DNA of 64,000 nt from Chryseobacterium suipulveris (GTDB lineage Bacteria > Bacteroidota > Bacteroidia > Flavobacteriales > Weeksellaceae). Under the pieces are notes generated by a model. It did no database searches. It had not been told where the DNA came from and saw only the letters and a list, made by a program, of their open reading frames with translations. The stretch covers positions 1,575,501-1,639,500 of the forward strand of contig NZ_CP094532.1 in the NCBI RefSeq assembly GCF_022811685.1, in the 5' to 3' direction. Positions 25,340-35,719 of this stretch are shown in pieces. A program made the position numbers and the translations under genes. The stretch's first letter is position 1. Every line of letters starts with the position of its first letter.

Positions 25340-26052
25340 AACTCACCTGCATCTTAATCGACGATGAGCCGCCCGCACTGAAACTGCTGCAGGAATTTGC
25401 GTCCAGAATTGATTTTCTGGAAGTAAAAGGTGCGTTTTCAAGCGCCGAATCGGCCCTGAAATTTCTTTCTGAGAATGAAACCGACTGTATTTTTTCAGAC
25501 ATCGAAATGCCCGGACTCAATGGAGTGGAGTTCACCAAAATCGTGAATAATTTTGTCAAAACACCGGAAATCATTTTCGTGACGGCTTATGGAAAATATG
25601 CGCTGAACGGCTTTAAAGTGGAAGCCACCGATTTTCTGCTGAAACCCTACAGTTTTGAAGAACTGAAAACCGCCGCCGAAAAAGCCATGAAAAACACCGA
25701 ACTGAAAAGACTGGCGAATACGGAAACCAGCGAAAACCAGCATTTTTTTCTGAAAGTGGATGCAAGGCAAATCCGTTTTGAGCCATCCAAAATTCTGTTT
25801 GCCGAAAGTATGAAGGATTATGTGAAAATTTACACCGAAGACCGCGATATTCCCTATATTCCGCTGATTACGCTGAAAAAATTCCGGGAAGTGCTGCCGG
25901 AAAATTTTATTCAGATTAACCGTTCACAGATTATTAACTCCGACAAAATTTCTTCATTTGGCAAAAATACGCTCTCGATTGGCGACCGCAACTTCAGCGT
26001 AACCGGAAAATTCCGTGACGAATTTGAAAAACGGAAAGAAAACTTAATTTAA
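25336..26052 (+). CDS. LytTR-type response regulator
   Basis: 238 aa. The receiver domain is residues 1-120 with acidic pocket Asp9-Asp10, phospho-acceptor Asp55 (CIFSDIEMPGLNG), Thr in FVTAYG and Lys in LLKPYS. The LytTR DNA-binding domain follows (residues ~140-235: FFLKVDARQIRFEPSKILFAESMKDYVKIYT, FIQINRSQIIN). It overlaps the histidine kinase frame by 4 nt and is its cognate output. The regulator reads intact even though the kinase does not. Confidence 0.92.
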   Translation: MKLTCILIDDEPPALKLLQEFASRIDFLEVKGAFSSAESALKFLSENETDCIFSDIEMPGLNGVEFTKIVNNFVKTPEIIFVTAYGKYALNGFKVEATDFLLKPYSFEELKTAAEKAMKNTELKRLANTETSENQHFFLKVDARQIRFEPSKILFAESMKDYVKIYTEDRDIPYIPLITLKKFREVLPENFIQINRSQIINSDKISSFGKNTLSIGDRNFSVTGKFRDEFEKRKENLI

Positions 26053-26774
26053 ATTCTCCTGTAAACCTCATCAAACGGCACCCTCATTCTGTCGCCCCAA
26101 ACTCCGCCCTCTTTGCGAATTCCGCAGGACACAATCACATTGATTTCAGCACCGAATGGTAAATTGAGGATTCGTTTTGCACGGATGCTGTCGAAACCTT
26201 CCATCGGACAGGTGTCGTAACCTTCGTTTGCCATTGCCAACATAAAGGTTTGAGCAGCCAACGCGCAGGTTTTGTGTACCACGACTCTGGTATCATTTTC
26301 CGAAACTTCGTAGGTTATCGGGCGGAAAATCCCCACTCCATACATCACTATTTTTCTGAAAAGTCCAAGGATTCCGAAAAATTTGGCGTACAGAAAGGGC
26401 ATCACGGTTTTATAATATTGTTCCCAGCGTTTGATGCGTTTTGCCTGCTTTTCGGAAGGCGAATTTTTCAAAACATTTTCTGTCTCGAGTTGGAGCATTT
26501 TTTTTGCTCTTTTTCTGAACAAATCCTGTCGTGTAACAAAGACTACCATTTGTTTTGCGGTGGTTGCTGTTTGTTGGTCGAGACAGGCGTGAGAAAGCTT
26601 TTTCAAAGTTGCAGCGTCGGTGATGTGATAAAATTCCCACAACTGCATATTGGACGAATTGGGAGCGAGTGTCGCCAATTCGATGCAGTGTTTCACAATT
26701 TCGGGATCGATATTTTTAGATTCGTCGTAATGGCGTACAGAACGGCGGTATTGGAGAATTTCGTCGAAAGTCAT
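26049..26774 (-). CDS. Nitroreductase family protein
   Basis: 241 aa from ATG 26774 (a TTG upstream in the same frame is not needed). FMN-binding fold: YRRSVRHYD near residue 8-16 and LATLAPNSSNMQLWEFY (~38-54) at the N-terminus, CALAAQTFMLAMANEGYDTCPMEGFD in the middle. A hydrophobic insert (FLYAKFFGILGLFRKIVMYGVGIF, ~residues 125-148) is longer than in standard nitroreductases. The substrate is unknown. It converges on the response regulator with a 4-nt overlap of ends. Confidence 0.85.
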   Translation of the reverse strand: MTFDEILQYRRSVRHYDESKNIDPEIVKHCIELATLAPNSSNMQLWEFYHITDAATLKKLSHACLDQQTATTAKQMVVFVTRQDLFRKRAKKMLQLETENVLKNSPSEKQAKRIKRWEQYYKTVMPFLYAKFFGILGLFRKIVMYGVGIFRPITYEVSENDTRVVVHKTCALAAQTFMLAMANEGYDTCPMEGFDSIRAKRILNLPFGAEINVIVSCGIRKEGGVWGDRMRVPFDEVYRRI

Positions 26775-26815
26775 TGGAGTCTTTTTTGAAGAGACGAACA
26801 GGTTCGCCAAATACT

Positions 26816-27241
26816 TTATTTTTCTGCAATTTCTTTCACTTTTTCCAACGCTTTCGGGAACACTTCTGCAAAAAATGGGATATATTCTTCCGGAGCATTC
26901 ATGGTTGCGGTGAGTTCGGTTTTGCCGTCGGTTTCCGTCAAATCATATTGTTCAATGGCTTCATTTCCATAGGTTGCTTGTTGTTTTTCGCCACTGTGCA
27001 CTTCTCCTTTGTGTTTGAAATACATTTTTTCAAAAGGAATCATTTTTTCTACAACGCCAAACATTCCGTTTTCGCCGGGAGAAAGAAACAGGATTTCGCT
27101 TCCTTCCTGCAGATCCGATTCGTAATACGAACCTTCGTGGAAAACGGAAGTCCATTCTCTGTAGTTTTGATCATTCCAAAGCGCTTCCCAAACTTTTTCT
27201 CTTGGAGCGTTGATTTGTATGGTAAATTGGAGTTTTTTCAT
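26816..27241 (-). CDS. SRPBCC (AHSA1-like) domain protein
   Basis: 141 aa covering one START-like helix-grip fold. The N-terminal LQFTIQINAPREKVWEALWNDQNYREWTSVFHEGSYYESDL is the family signature. The domain binds hydrophobic ligands or assists protein folding; the specific role is unknown. It lies 41 nt upstream of the nitroreductase gene on the same strand, so co-transcription is likely. Confidence 0.85.
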   Translation of the reverse strand: MKKLQFTIQINAPREKVWEALWNDQNYREWTSVFHEGSYYESDLQEGSEILFLSPGENGMFGVVEKMIPFEKMYFKHKGEVHSGEKQQATYGNEAIEQYDLTETDGKTELTATMNAPEEYIPFFAEVFPKALEKVKEIAEK

Positions 27242-27323
27242 TTTTAATTTTTTTTAGTATTGCCTTAACAAGTCATAAGAAATTTAGAAAGTTTTGTCAG
27301 TAAAGATTTTTTCTGACCACCCC

Positions 27324-27352
27324 GTCCTTCGGACACCCCTCCAAAGGAGGGG
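27324..27352. repeat. Two short hairpins (flavobacterial intergenic repeat)
   Basis: GTCC-TTC-GGAC (27324-27334) followed by CCCCTCC-AAA-GGAGGGG (27336-27352). This CTCC-AAA-GGAG type of palindrome is repeated across flavobacterial genomes; a diverged relative is at 63890-63915. Confidence 0.55.
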
Positions 27353-27358
27353 AATTTT

Positions 27359-27712
27359 TCATTTTCTCAAGATTTTTTCCATTGCCTTCCCTTTCGCCAA
27401 TTCGTCAATCAGTTTATCTAAATATCGGATTTTCTGCATTAATGGATTTTCAATTTCTTCAACTCGGTAACCACAGATGACGCCGGTGATTTTTAAAGCG
27501 TTTTCATTGAGTTTCGCATTATTAAAGAAAGTTTCGAAATCGATTTTTTCATCAATTATTTTCTGGATTTCTTTATCGGAATAGCCAGTCAACCATGAAA
27601 TAACTTCGTGAAGTTCGGCAACAGTCCTTCCTTTGGATTCCACTTTTTTCACATAATGGGGGTACACACTTGCGAAGGACATTTTGAAAACGCGGTCGTA
27701 ATTTTTTTCCAT
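27359..27712 (-). CDS. DUF2200 family protein
   Basis: 117 aa soluble protein with the family text [24 protein letters not shown] (residues 6-29), [13 protein letters not shown] and [34 protein letters not shown]. It occurs across many bacteria as a single conserved gene; no biochemical function that I can name. A helix-rich fold is expected. Confidence 0.85.
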   Translation of the reverse strand: MEKNYDRVFKMSFASVYPHYVKKVESKGRTVAELHEVISWLTGYSDKEIQKIIDEKIDFETFFNNAKLNENALKITGVICGYRVEEIENPLMQKIRYLDKLIDELAKGKAMEKILRK

Positions 27713-27830
27713 TTCTTTTGGGTGTTGGATTGAATTCCAACCTTAATAAATCGTTCGTCGCTATGCGAATTGTACAAAATAGCGATGATAGATTTCTCAA
27801 CATTAGATTTCAATGTAAGTCAACGAACGA

Positions 27831-30734
27831 TCATCTATTTTTAACCAGTAACCAACCTTTAAGTAAAGCAAAATTAGGAATTTCAATAAGATACCAGTAT
27901 GATCCAGTAGGTAATTTGATTTCAATATTTGCAAGGTTTTTCCCATCATTAATGGTTAATTCCTTTACTAACGTTCCATATTGATCAAATAGTTTCACCT
28001 TGATGGTTCCTGAATAAAAACTTAATGTACTTAAATCCCAAAAATCATTTATTCCATCACCATTGGGAGTTATCGCATTCGGAATAAAGGGAATATGGAT
28101 TGTTTTCGACGCTACGCAACCTTGTTTGCTCTTTTCCCTTACAAAAATAGTAATCGTATCGCCTTTTGAATAAGGAAATTGATTTTCATTCTGCCATGTA
28201 ATCCCATCCAAAGAATATTCAAAGGGAGCATTTCCCGATGTCACATGCACTACTAAGTGGTTGGAAGTAATTTCTACTTCAAACTCCAGCAAATTTGCTT
28301 CCTTAACTAAAACACATTGCACAAACGAACAACCCTCAGTTGAAGTGAGTTTGACGCAATATTCACCAGGAGTATTAACTTTAATTTTTTGGGTAGTTTC
28401 ATTTGTGGGCGACCATTCATAACTATAAAAACCTTCGCCTGCATCCAATTCTAATATAGTTCCACCACAAACATAATAAGGACCTTCACCCAAAGTATCT
28501 GAATATACATTTTCTCGAACATACAAATCCAGTGTTGCATATACTGTGCATTTGTTGGGAACGGAAATTCTTGCAAATATGATGTCATGATCAGGAACTT
28601 CATTGGGATAAGAACTTGTATTAGTAATTGGGTTCTGATTCATTTCCGCATCTTGTAAAGTCTCAAAAAAGGTTACAGTTGCATTGGTTTCTGTAGTTAA
28701 TGATGCTTTTGTTGATAATAAATCAAAGCTTCCGATTCCCGTTCCAGAGATATTACAGCTGAAAACATCCAAATTTTGAAAGTATTGTGGCTTTGACCAT
28801 ATAGCTACTTGTTGTGAATACGTATTTGGTGCAATACAGTCAACCAAAGATCCAGGATAATGGTAAGTAATTGTATACACCCCATTTTGGCTGTTTGCAA
28901 CATCTATCATTCCGGTTGTTGCATCAATAGATAAATTCGAGCTCGAAGAAGAAAATGTTCCCCCCAACTGAAAACCAGTAGGTAGCGTAGGCAAAACAGA
29001 AATCACATCATTACAAATTGTAGTTGGAAAGTTAAAATTAAGTATGGGATTTGTGTAGTGCTTTATTTCAACAAAAGCGCCATAATCAACAATTCCGCAT
29101 GTTGGATTTACATATTTATTATACTTTACGATGTAATTTCCGGGCGATGACTGAGTCAAATTAATCACTCCCGTTAATGGATTGACCACTAACCCGGAAG
29201 TTGATGAAAAAGTACCGCCTGCCGAAAAATTTGCTGGTAATTGCGGTGATAAAAAATTATATTTTTTAATACAAACAGGAGATTCGTAACTAAAGCTAAG
29301 ATTTATATTTGACGGTAATGTATTCACTAATTTCACATCATCAGAAACAGTGCAAATACCGTTTGAAACAGTCCAACGCAATGTTGCTGTTTGAGAACTT
29401 AAGACAAAAATTTGTTTTGGATCTGAAGAAACATTAGGCGATACATTCCCGGAGATAATTTGCCAAAATCCATTTTCTCCCGATGCGGGTACACTGGCAT
29501 TCATCTGAAAAATATTTGAACATTTCGTCTGATCTGCACCTGCATTGGCAATAGGTTTCGGAACGACTTCTACCAAAACATCTTTCGTTTTGGAACATAC
29601 ACCGGTAGATGATACTTTATATAGCGTTGTTACGGTAGGTGAAGCTACAACATGAGCACCCGATGTAGTATTTAACCCTGTAGATGGGCTCCAAACAAAT
29701 GGACCACAACCTTGCGTTACACTTAAATCAACCGAATCTCCTGCACATATTTTTGCAGATGGAGGATCTACAACAATTTCCTTTGTGTTGATTCCCGATG
29801 TTTGTGTAATCGCATATTCAAAATAGCATCTATTATTAATGCCTTCAAGTTTAATGGTATATAATTGACATTCTTCCAAAATATCATTAATCTTAATATC
29901 ATAATAATTTGTATCTGGAATAGAATTTAGATTATAGGGTAAAGTATACGTTTCCAATGGTTGAGATCCCGCACTGATACAATCTGAACGATAAATACTG
30001 ACATAAAGCTCGATTGGCAAATAACCTCCCAAGTCTCTGTCTGCTCCTGCATTTTTTATCCAAACTCTGAAAGAAGCATTTTTTCCGGATGCTTTGAATT
30101 TTACGTAACCTTTCTTGCCATTACGAACCGTGTTATCATAAACTCCACAAAATGATTTCCCATAATCACAAAAAGCTTCATCGGCACATGTTGTCGGGAT
30201 ACTATAAGTACAATCCGGATATGGCGGATCGGGAGGTGTGACTACAGGATTGTCTCCAAATGTTAGAGTCCAATCAATCAAATTTCCCGATAATGATGCT
30301 GAATTATTCCAAATTATGAGGGACCAGTTTCCATCTCCAGATTTATTATTATTTAAATTTCCTAATGATTTTTCCGGTAAGAAATTGCCAGTAAAAGGAG
30401 CTTGTCCTAAAATAATTGTGTTTGTTGATACTCCATCGAAACATGTTCCTATATAGTCTGAACCTTGTCCACCATTATTTTCACTTAGAGTGATCATTGA
30501 ACCGAAAGGTGAACGTAAAACTATTTTTAAATTCTCATCATGAGGAAAATTTAAGTTAATGCAAATCTTTTCTAAGCCATGATTGGAGTCTAAATTACCG
30601 ATTCCATTAACAGGAATATCAAAAACAGTATAGTCATTTTTAGCAATAATTCCTCCTGCACCACTGAATGTCTGTGCCGTGCATAATTTATAAACAATCG
30701 TTAATAATAGGATGATGTGTTTTTTGCTAAACAT
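27831..30734 (-). CDS. T9SS type B (gliding-associated C-terminal) protein with P domain
   Basis: 967 aa from ATG 30734. A signal peptide ends at CTAQ. A proprotein-convertase P domain (residues ~18-150: CINLNFPHDENLKIVL, GDGNWSLIIWN, DWTLTFG) stands without any protease domain. A mid region of Ig/PKD-like repeats rich in Cys and Pro follows (DPPSAKICAGDSVDLSV, TYHYPGS...). The end (FIPNAITPNGDGINDFWDL ... ) is the CHU_C/gliding-motility-associated C-terminal domain that directs type B T9SS export. Likely a large surface adhesin or enzyme-like scaffold. A TTG extends the frame 3 codons upstream. Confidence 0.88.
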   Translation of the reverse strand: MFSKKHIILLLTIVYKLCTAQTFSGAGGIIAKNDYTVFDIPVNGIGNLDSNHGLEKICINLNFPHDENLKIVLRSPFGSMITLSENNGGQGSDYIGTCFDGVSTNTIILGQAPFTGNFLPEKSLGNLNNNKSGDGNWSLIIWNNSASLSGNLIDWTLTFGDNPVVTPPDPPYPDCTYSIPTTCADEAFCDYGKSFCGVYDNTVRNGKKGYVKFKASGKNASFRVWIKNAGADRDLGGYLPIELYVSIYRSDCISAGSQPLETYTLPYNLNSIPDTNYYDIKINDILEECQLYTIKLEGINNRCYFEYAITQTSGINTKEIVVDPPSAKICAGDSVDLSVTQGCGPFVWSPSTGLNTTSGAHVVASPTVTTLYKVSSTGVCSKTKDVLVEVVPKPIANAGADQTKCSNIFQMNASVPASGENGFWQIISGNVSPNVSSDPKQIFVLSSQTATLRWTVSNGICTVSDDVKLVNTLPSNINLSFSYESPVCIKKYNFLSPQLPANFSAGGTFSSTSGLVVNPLTGVINLTQSSPGNYIVKYNKYVNPTCGIVDYGAFVEIKHYTNPILNFNFPTTICNDVISVLPTLPTGFQLGGTFSSSSSNLSIDATTGMIDVANSQNGVYTITYHYPGSLVDCIAPNTYSQQVAIWSKPQYFQNLDVFSCNISGTGIGSFDLLSTKASLTTETNATVTFFETLQDAEMNQNPITNTSSYPNEVPDHDIIFARISVPNKCTVYATLDLYVRENVYSDTLGEGPYYVCGGTILELDAGEGFYSYEWSPTNETTQKIKVNTPGEYCVKLTSTEGCSFVQCVLVKEANLLEFEVEITSNHLVVHVTSGNAPFEYSLDGITWQNENQFPYSKGDTITIFVREKSKQGCVASKTIHIPFIPNAITPNGDGINDFWDLSTLSFYSGTIKVKLFDQYGTLVKELTINDGKNLANIEIKLPTGSYWYLIEIPNFALLKGWLLVKNR

Positions 30735-30844
30735 GTGTAGCAATAAGATTAATTTTTATCAAAGTAAAGAATTTTGGATGATTTAAAATCGGATTACTTA
30801 CACAAGTTTAACAGATTGTTTCACCGTTGTTGCCTTCAATCACA

Positions 30845-32854
30845 TTAACTATTCTCCCTTTCGATGGCTGAAAGCAAAGTTTCATCCACCAAATTCGGCA
30901 GCGTCACTTTTAGGTTCGGTTCTACTTCCATCGCGCGTTTTATCGCGAAAATCGCGCCTTCATTTCTTGCCCAGCTTCTTCGTGAGATTCCGTTGTTTAC
31001 ATCCCAAAAAAGCATGGATTTTAATCTTCTGTCGGCATCATCACTTCCATCAAGCAGCATTCCGAAACCGCCGTTGATCACTTCGCCCCAACCAACGCCA
31101 CCTCCGTTGTGAATGGAAACCCAGGTTGCTCCGCGAAAAGAATCGCCAATGACGTTGTGAATCGCCATATCTGCGGTAAATCTTGAACCGTCGTAAACAT
31201 TGGAAGTTTCACGGTAAGGCGAATCTGTTCCTGAAACATCGTGATGATCCCGACCTAAAACTACAGGTCCAATTTCTCCATTTTTAATGGCTTTGTTGAA
31301 AGCTTCAGCGATTTTCATTCTTCCTTCTGCATCGGCATAAAGGATTCTCGCCTGACTTCCGACTACTAAATGATTTTCCTGCGCACCTTTAATCCACTGA
31401 ATATTATCCGCCATTTGTTGTTGGATTTCTTCAGGAGAATTTTTCATTATTTCATTTAATACTGAAGTCGCAATATCATCCGTTTTCTGCAAATCCTCAG
31501 GTTTTCCACTGGTGCAAACCCATCGGAACGGACCGAAACCATAATCAAAACACATCGGTCCCATAATATCCTGAACATAACTTGGATACCTGAATTCGCG
31601 TCCCAAAGCCGGATTTTCCGCCAATACATCGGCTCCTGCTCTGCTTGCTTCCAACAAAAATGCATTTCCGTAATCAAAAAAATAAGTTCCGTTGGCTGTG
31701 TGTTTATTGATTGCTGCAGCATGTTTTCTTAAACTTTCCTGAACTTTTTCTTTGAATAATTCAGGATTTTCCGCCATCATTTTGTTAGATTCTTCAAAAC
31801 TTTGTCCAAGCGGATAATAACCTCCTGCCCAAGGATTGTGAAGAGAAGTCTGATCGGAACCAATATCAATCTTCAAACCGGCTTCAGCAAATTTTTCCCA
31901 AACTTCCACTACATTTCCAAGATAAGCGAGAGAAACCGTTTCCTGATTTTGTTGTGCATTTCTTACTCTTTCAACTAATTCATTAAGGTTTTCGTGAATT
32001 TCATCAATCCATTTCTGTTCGTGGCGGATTTTGGTGATTTTTGGATTTACTTCAGCGCAAATTGTGATGCAACCTGCAATATTTCCGGCTTTTGGCTGTG
32101 CTCCACTCATTCCGCCCAAACCTGAAGTTACAAACAAACCACCTTTTGGAGATTTTCCAATTTTTCTGAACGCATTCAGCACCGTAATCGTCGTTCCGTG
32201 CACAATTCCTTGCGGACCGATGTACATATAACTTCCCGCCGTCATTTGTCCATATTGTGAAACACCCAACGCATTGAATTTTTCCCAATCATCAGGTTTT
32301 GAATAATTTGGAATCACCATTCCGTTCGTCACCACAACTCTTGGCGCGTCTTTATGCGAAGGAAACAATCCCATCGGATGACCGGAATACATTACTAATG
32401 TCTGTTCATCCGACATTTCCGACAAATATTTCATCGTCAGAAGATATTGTGCCCAATTGCTGAAAACCGCACCATTTCCGCCGTAAGTAATCAGTTCGTG
32501 GGGATGTTGAGCGACTGCATAATCGAGATTGTTCTGAATCATCAGCATAATCGCTTTTGCCTGTTCAGATTTTCCAGGATATTCAGAAATCGGTCTTGCT
32601 TTCATCTCATAATCGGGACGAAAACGGTACATATAGATTCTTCCGTAATCCTCAAGTTCTTTTTTGAATTCTTCAATCAGTTCCGAATGAAATTTCGGCT
32701 CGAAATAGCGCAAGGCATTTCTCAGAGCGAGTTTCTTTTCTTCTTCATTAAGAATTTCCTTACGTTTCGGAGCGTGATTGATTTGAGGTTCAAAAGGTTT
32801 TGGTTTTGGTAATTCGGTTGGGATTCCCTGCTTAATCTGTTCTTGAAAGGTCAT
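30845..32854 (-). CDS. hutU: Urocanate hydratase
   Basis: 669 aa. It converts urocanate to imidazolone propionate in histidine degradation, with NAD+ as electrophile. The urocanase blocks ITYGGNGAVFSNWAQY (~122-137), YGQMTAGSYMYIGPQG (201-216) and GLGGMSGAQPKAGN (245-258, NAD site) are intact. It is about 110 residues longer than the classical ~555-aa enzymes because of N-terminal and internal extensions, which is usual in Bacteroidota. No other hut gene is in the window. Confidence 0.93.
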   Translation of the reverse strand: MTFQEQIKQGIPTELPKPKPFEPQINHAPKRKEILNEEEKKLALRNALRYFEPKFHSELIEEFKKELEDYGRIYMYRFRPDYEMKARPISEYPGKSEQAKAIMLMIQNNLDYAVAQHPHELITYGGNGAVFSNWAQYLLTMKYLSEMSDEQTLVMYSGHPMGLFPSHKDAPRVVVTNGMVIPNYSKPDDWEKFNALGVSQYGQMTAGSYMYIGPQGIVHGTTITVLNAFRKIGKSPKGGLFVTSGLGGMSGAQPKAGNIAGCITICAEVNPKITKIRHEQKWIDEIHENLNELVERVRNAQQNQETVSLAYLGNVVEVWEKFAEAGLKIDIGSDQTSLHNPWAGGYYPLGQSFEESNKMMAENPELFKEKVQESLRKHAAAINKHTANGTYFFDYGNAFLLEASRAGADVLAENPALGREFRYPSYVQDIMGPMCFDYGFGPFRWVCTSGKPEDLQKTDDIATSVLNEIMKNSPEEIQQQMADNIQWIKGAQENHLVVGSQARILYADAEGRMKIAEAFNKAIKNGEIGPVVLGRDHHDVSGTDSPYRETSNVYDGSRFTADMAIHNVIGDSFRGATWVSIHNGGGVGWGEVINGGFGMLLDGSDDADRRLKSMLFWDVNNGISRRSWARNEGAIFAIKRAMEVEPNLKVTLPNLVDETLLSAIERENS

Positions 32855-33185
32855 TATTTATTAGAAATTTGAGGTTTGAAATTTGACGTTTTCTATTCAA
32901 ATTTTGAAGTCTTAAAGATATTTAAAACCGCCAATACAAAACAATTTTTTATGTTTCAAATCTTTTTAGCTGCAACGAAGCATACTCTTATTCGTACCAA
33001 ACAGCTGCCATATCAAAGTATAACATAGAATTACGCTACCAACTTCCAAGGTTTTTTCTCCCGTTTTGTTTTGGAATTGCAGCAGTGATTTCCTCAGGAT
33101 TTATTTTTTAGTGAAAGTGCGCAAAACATCGGCGACATTGTGAAAATTATTAATTTTAATTGTTAAATTTGTCCACATTGATATT
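32855..33185. other. Intergenic region between hutU and ftsK
   Basis: 331 nt between divergent genes. A low-complexity TTTGA-type stretch (AATTTGAGGTTTGAAATTTGACG) lies near 32868-32890. A -7 box TAAATTTG for ftsK is at 33164-33171, with no TTG at the normal -33 distance. On the minus strand TATCTTTA is a near-match -7 box for hutU around 32920. I found no convincing gene or RNA. Confidence 0.5.
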
Positions 33186-35654
33186 ATGGAAAAGAACACT
33201 AAAAAAGTACAGGAAACTCCCGCTGAACAAAATAAAATCCTCTCTAAACCACGCATATTTTTCGGAATCCTTTTTATCATTATTTCTGTAGTGATGGCGT
33301 TTTCATTCATCTCCTATCTGATGAATTGGAAGGCGGACCAAAGTCAGGCAGGAACAATGCTCGATAAAACCGTGAAATCCTCGAATATCTTTGGGAAAAT
33401 CGGTGACTGGCTCGGTAATTTCTTCATTTTCGAAAGCATCGGAGTTGCTGCGTTTATTCTGGCATTTCTGTTCTTCGTTTTTGGAATGCTGATCCTCAAG
33501 AAAAATTATTTCAAACCGTGGAAAACAATTGGTCACTCGTTGTTTTTCATCTGTTGGCTGCCAATTTTTATGGGAGCGGTTACGAAAGGAGAAGGTGTAC
33601 TGAGCGGCGTTTACGGTTTCCAGATTATGGATTTTCTGAATTCGGTGATCGGCACGGTCGGACTTTGGTTGGCGATTGTTGCAAGTATCACGCTGTATTT
33701 CATTCTTGAATTTAACCTGAATCCGAGCAATGTAAAATCCAAACTGAACGAACTCAACGAAAATACTTTAGGTAAAGTGAAATCGATGATGCCGAATTCA
33801 TCTGAAAACTTCGAGGCAGACGACGAGTTGGAAGAATCAGCTCACAAAGATGATGAAGATGAAGACGAAAACGGTAACGAAATGATCCCTGAAAAACCTG
33901 CGCCAAAAACAGATTTTGCCAATACTTTTGAAACCATCAAGACTCCGAATCAAACGTCATTCGAAGAAACTCCATCAAAAGTTACCGTCACAGAAACTGC
34001 TGGAAACTCAGTGAATCTAAATCCTGTTTCCACTACTTCTTCCCTGAAAACTGATGATATTGACTTTAAAGTAGAAGTTGCACAAACTGTCGATGTGATT
34101 GACGATGTTGACGACAAATCCAAAGAATTGGTGGAGAAGCATGGACTTTACGACCACAAACTTGAACTCGCCAAATTCCAGATGCCGCCAATCGACTTGC
34201 TGAAAGATTATGGCAACGAAGAAATCTCCATTAATAAAGATGAATTGGAGGAAAACAAAAATAAGATTGTCGGTTTGCTGAAAAATTTCAATGTTGGAAT
34301 CGCAGAAATCAAGGCGACAATAGGACCGACTGTTACTTTATATGAAATCGTACCAGAAGCAGGAATCCGAGTGGCTTCTATCAAAAAATTGCAGGACGAT
34401 ATCGCTTTGAATCTTTCCGCATTAGGAATCAGAATTATCGCACCGATGCCTGGAAAAGGAACGATTGGGATCGAAGTTCCGAGAAAAAATCCTTCGATGG
34501 TTTCGATGAGAAGTGTGATTGCGTCACAGAAATTCCAAAATTCAGAAATGGATCTTCCTGTAGTTTTCGGGAAAACGATTTCCAACGAAATTTTCATGGC
34601 AGATTTGGCGAAAATGCCACATTTGCTGATGGCGGGTGCAACCGGACAGGGAAAATCAGTTGGGATCAATGCGATTTTGACTTCACTCCTTTATAAAAAA
34701 CATCCGAGCGAACTGAAGTTTGTAATGGTCGATCCTAAGAAAGTGGAACTTTCATTGTATTCAAAAATCGAAAGACACTACCTCGCAAAACTTCCCGATG
34801 GAGACGATGCGATTATTACCGATACCCATAAAGTAATCAACACGCTGAACTCGCTTTGCGTGGAAATGGATACGCGTTACGACCTTTTGAAAAACGCTTT
34901 CTGCAAGAACCTCAAGGAATACAACAAGAAATTTTCTGAGCGCAAACTGAATCCCGAAAACGGCCACCGTTATTTACCGTACATCGTTCTGGTGGTGGAC
35001 GAATTTGCTGATTTGATCATGACTGCAGGAAAAGAAGTTGAACTCCCAATTGCCAGATTAGCTCAGTTAGCGAGAGCCGTTGGAATTCACCTGATTGTGG
35101 CAACTCAGCGTCCATCAGTGAATGTAATTACGGGGATGATTAAGGCGAATTTCCCCGCAAGAGCCGCTTTCCGAGTGATTTCGGGTGTGGATTCGCGAAC
35201 TATTCTGGATTCGCCAGGAGCTGATCAATTAATTGGAAAAGGCGATATGCTCTACTTTAACGGAAATGAAATCCTGCGTTTGCAGTGTGCCTTTGTCGAT
35301 ACTCCCGAAGTTGAGAAAATTGCCGAATTTATCGGCGAACAGAAAGGTTATGCAAGTGCGTTCATGCTTCCCGAATACACGAGTGAGGAATCCACCTCTT
35401 CTGCCGGAACTTTTGATCCGAACGAAAAAGATGCCCTCTTCGAAGATGCAGCAAGAATTATTGTTTCAACACAGCAAGGTTCGACCTCGATGTTGCAACG
35501 TCAATTAAAACTCGGATACAACCGAGCGGGAAGAATTATGGACCAACTCGAAGCGAGCGGAATCGTGGGCGGCTTCAACGGAGCGAAAGCAAGAGACGTG
35601 CTGATCAGCGATCTGAATTCTTTGGAACAGTTTTTGGAAGATTTGCGCAAGTAA
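33186..35654 (+). CDS. ftsK: DNA translocase FtsK
   Basis: 822 aa. Four N-terminal membrane helices (residues ~22-180) anchor it at the septum. An acidic, low-complexity linker follows (~200-320, with a DDEDEDENG stretch). The motor has Walker A GATGQGKS, FVMVDPKKVELS, Walker B LVVDEFADLIM and LAQLARAVGIHLIVATQRP. The C-terminal gamma winged helix (STSMLQRQLKLGYNRAGRIMDQLE) recognises the chromosome's polar KOPS-type sequences. It pumps DNA at cell division and activates XerCD. The linker is short compared with E. coli, as is normal here. Confidence 0.95.
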   Translation: MEKNTKKVQETPAEQNKILSKPRIFFGILFIIISVVMAFSFISYLMNWKADQSQAGTMLDKTVKSSNIFGKIGDWLGNFFIFESIGVAAFILAFLFFVFGMLILKKNYFKPWKTIGHSLFFICWLPIFMGAVTKGEGVLSGVYGFQIMDFLNSVIGTVGLWLAIVASITLYFILEFNLNPSNVKSKLNELNENTLGKVKSMMPNSSENFEADDELEESAHKDDEDEDENGNEMIPEKPAPKTDFANTFETIKTPNQTSFEETPSKVTVTETAGNSVNLNPVSTTSSLKTDDIDFKVEVAQTVDVIDDVDDKSKELVEKHGLYDHKLELAKFQMPPIDLLKDYGNEEISINKDELEENKNKIVGLLKNFNVGIAEIKATIGPTVTLYEIVPEAGIRVASIKKLQDDIALNLSALGIRIIAPMPGKGTIGIEVPRKNPSMVSMRSVIASQKFQNSEMDLPVVFGKTISNEIFMADLAKMPHLLMAGATGQGKSVGINAILTSLLYKKHPSELKFVMVDPKKVELSLYSKIERHYLAKLPDGDDAIITDTHKVINTLNSLCVEMDTRYDLLKNAFCKNLKEYNKKFSERKLNPENGHRYLPYIVLVVDEFADLIMTAGKEVELPIARLAQLARAVGIHLIVATQRPSVNVITGMIKANFPARAAFRVISGVDSRTILDSPGADQLIGKGDMLYFNGNEILRLQCAFVDTPEVEKIAEFIGEQKGYASAFMLPEYTSEESTSSAGTFDPNEKDALFEDAARIIVSTQQGSTSMLQRQLKLGYNRAGRIMDQLEASGIVGGFNGAKARDVLISDLNSLEQFLEDLRK

Positions 35655-35719
35655 TAGAAACTTTAAACAATAGTTTAACTTTACTGCAAAAATTCTATCA
35701 AAAATTAAAAAAGAAAGAA

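Noticed and set aside
33050..33110. Minus-strand 22-codon frame (EEITAAIPKQ...) resembling a protein tail
   Set aside because: Too short, bounded by stops and without a recognisable family; a gene remnant is possible but unsupported.
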